Of a stretch of DNA of 64,000 nucleotides, positions 63,086-64,000 are shown one piece after another (position 1 is the stretch's first letter; each line of letters opens with the position of its first letter). A program made the position numbers and the translations under genes. The DNA lies in assembly GCA_033557465.1 (NCBI GenBank), contig CM066031.1:1067620444-1067684443 (forward strand), in the 5' to 3' direction. Under the pieces are notes generated by a model. That model searched no databases. It saw only the letters and a program-made list of their open reading frames with translations, and was not told the origin of the DNA. This DNA is from Ichthyophis bannanicus (taxonomy: Eukaryota > Chordata > Amphibia > Gymnophiona > Ichthyophiidae).

Positions 63086-64000
63086 TAGTTGCAGGGCAGT
63101 ACCATATATATTTTGAATGGGGCTATTTGCAGGGTGGTGGAGCCATTGGAAAAGTGGTGGGAGAGTTACAGGGATAGTTTTTTGGAGTGAAGCATTTGCT
63201 TCGGAGTGTTTTATTATGGGTAAGGGCAGTGTGGAAGTTGGTGGGGCAGTTGTAAGGGGATAGTGGTCAGGGATGGGGCAAATTGTTTTTGGGAGTGAGC
63301 AGTTAGCAGGGTGGTGGATATAAGATAGTTTTGGGCATTGGGGTAATTTGCAGGTTAGTGGGACAATTGTGGGGTACTCTAGGTTGAGACAGTTTTCAGG
63401 ATAGTAGGGCAATTGCAGGTGGTATTATTTAGGGGTGGGAGCAGCTTCTGCGGTGGAGGGGCATTGCAGGGAGGAGTTGAGAATGGGACAGTTGTAAAGA
63501 GGGGATTTTGAGGGAATGGGGCATTTGCAGGAGGTTGTTTATTGTGGTAGGGACAGTTTGTAGTAAAGTAGGGCAGTTGCAGGGTATAACCTTTGGAGAT
63601 GGGGCAGTTTTAGGGTAAGTTGTGGGAGGTTATTTTTTCGGGAGGGGACAGTTTGATGTGTGGTAAAACAGTTGTTGGGGGTATAATTTGTGGGGGTGGA
63701 GCAGTTTTCAGGGTGGTGACACAGTTGTGTGGGAAAATTTGTTTTTGTGGTAGGGACATTTGCTGGATGTGTCGGGCAATTGTGAGGGAGTATGTGTGGT
63801 GGGAGATTTAAGGCACTATGAAGTGGCAGTTTCGGAACTAGGAGAGTAGAGAACATGGAGAGGGATTTTGAAAGGCAAAACTCCCTAACTGCTATTTCAC
63901 AGTATGTAAGTTTCTATGCTACAGAAGCTGGAACTCCTTCTCCCATAGAAATGCATTGGGCTACTTTTTTGGGGGTGGGGGGGAGTTACAGCCTTAGAAT

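Larger units (their letters stand above)
62350..64000. repeat. Minisatellite-bearing repeat (family X), copy D, runs to the window end
   Basis: About 1.3 kb of degenerate G/T-rich units (gcagtttgcagggtggtggg, gcagttgtgggggtaatttt) interrupted by a SINE (62623..62868) and a LINE tail (62935..63085). Then the shared end module: gtttctatgctacagaagctggaactccttctcccatagaaatgc, T-run, G-run. It continues past 64000. Units have drifted too far to fix one period; 45-60 bases fits best. Confidence 0.7.

Overview
This window reads as gene-free, repeat-dense vertebrate nuclear DNA. I found no host exon, no RNA gene I would call functional, and nothing prokaryotic (no operons, no Shine-Dalgarno spacing, no CRISPR array). 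Nearly every long reading frame belongs to a transposable element or is a shadow of one. The mix is DIRS-type tyrosine-recombinase elements with split repeats, CR1 with an esterase ORF1, L2-like LINEs, L1, an RTE/BovB-like LINE, a Penelope-like element, hAT transposons and their short derivatives, and tRNA-headed SINEs. That mix fits a large-genome tetrapod. My guess is an amphibian, perhaps a caecilian; a non-avian reptile is not excluded. The species call is inference, and all family names are from recall of motifs without a database search.

Layout. 0-6 kb: the 5' end of an L1-like element cutting a CR1 copy, then two decayed L2 copies, one holding a hAT-type palindrome. 6-14 kb: a GC-rich unknown repeat, a retroviral-type LTR on the minus strand, several short repeat families, an L2 fragment on the plus strand and a Penelope-like fragment on the minus strand. 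14-17.5 kb: a well-preserved 5'-truncated L2 copy (one internal stop) abutting a CR1 fragment. 18.1-24.0 kb: a structurally complete DIRS element with inverted terminal repeats (ITRs), gag, RT/RNase H, tyrosine recombinase and internal complementary region (ICR). 24-33 kb: hAT-like MITE, minisatellite-bearing repeat, SINE, hairpin, a truncated DIRS 5' end, CR1 linker fragment, MITEs and a three-unit tandem repeat. 32.5-41 kb: a fossil hAT transposase, then the 3' two-thirds of a second DIRS and a badly decayed third. 41-49 kb: nested LINEs broken by a 2.6-kb hAT transposon with an 8-bp target duplication. 51-60 kb: an RTE/BovB fossil split by a nearly full-length L1 with a 15-bp target duplication; that L1 carries a SINE and a hAT-like MITE. 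60-64 kb: a CR1 fossil, then another minisatellite-bearing repeat.

The elements do not work together as a pathway. What the window does show is a layered insertion history. The best-preserved copies are the DIRS at 18-24 kb, the L2 at 14-17 kb and the L1 at 52.7-59.6 kb. The ICR of the 33.7-kb DIRS carries the sequence of its own missing left end, and that sequence is found intact at 27.9 kb on a separate truncated copy. Four loci carry a short interspersed repeat whose middle has expanded into a G-rich degenerate minisatellite; I do not recognise this family and rank it as the most likely undescribed item here.
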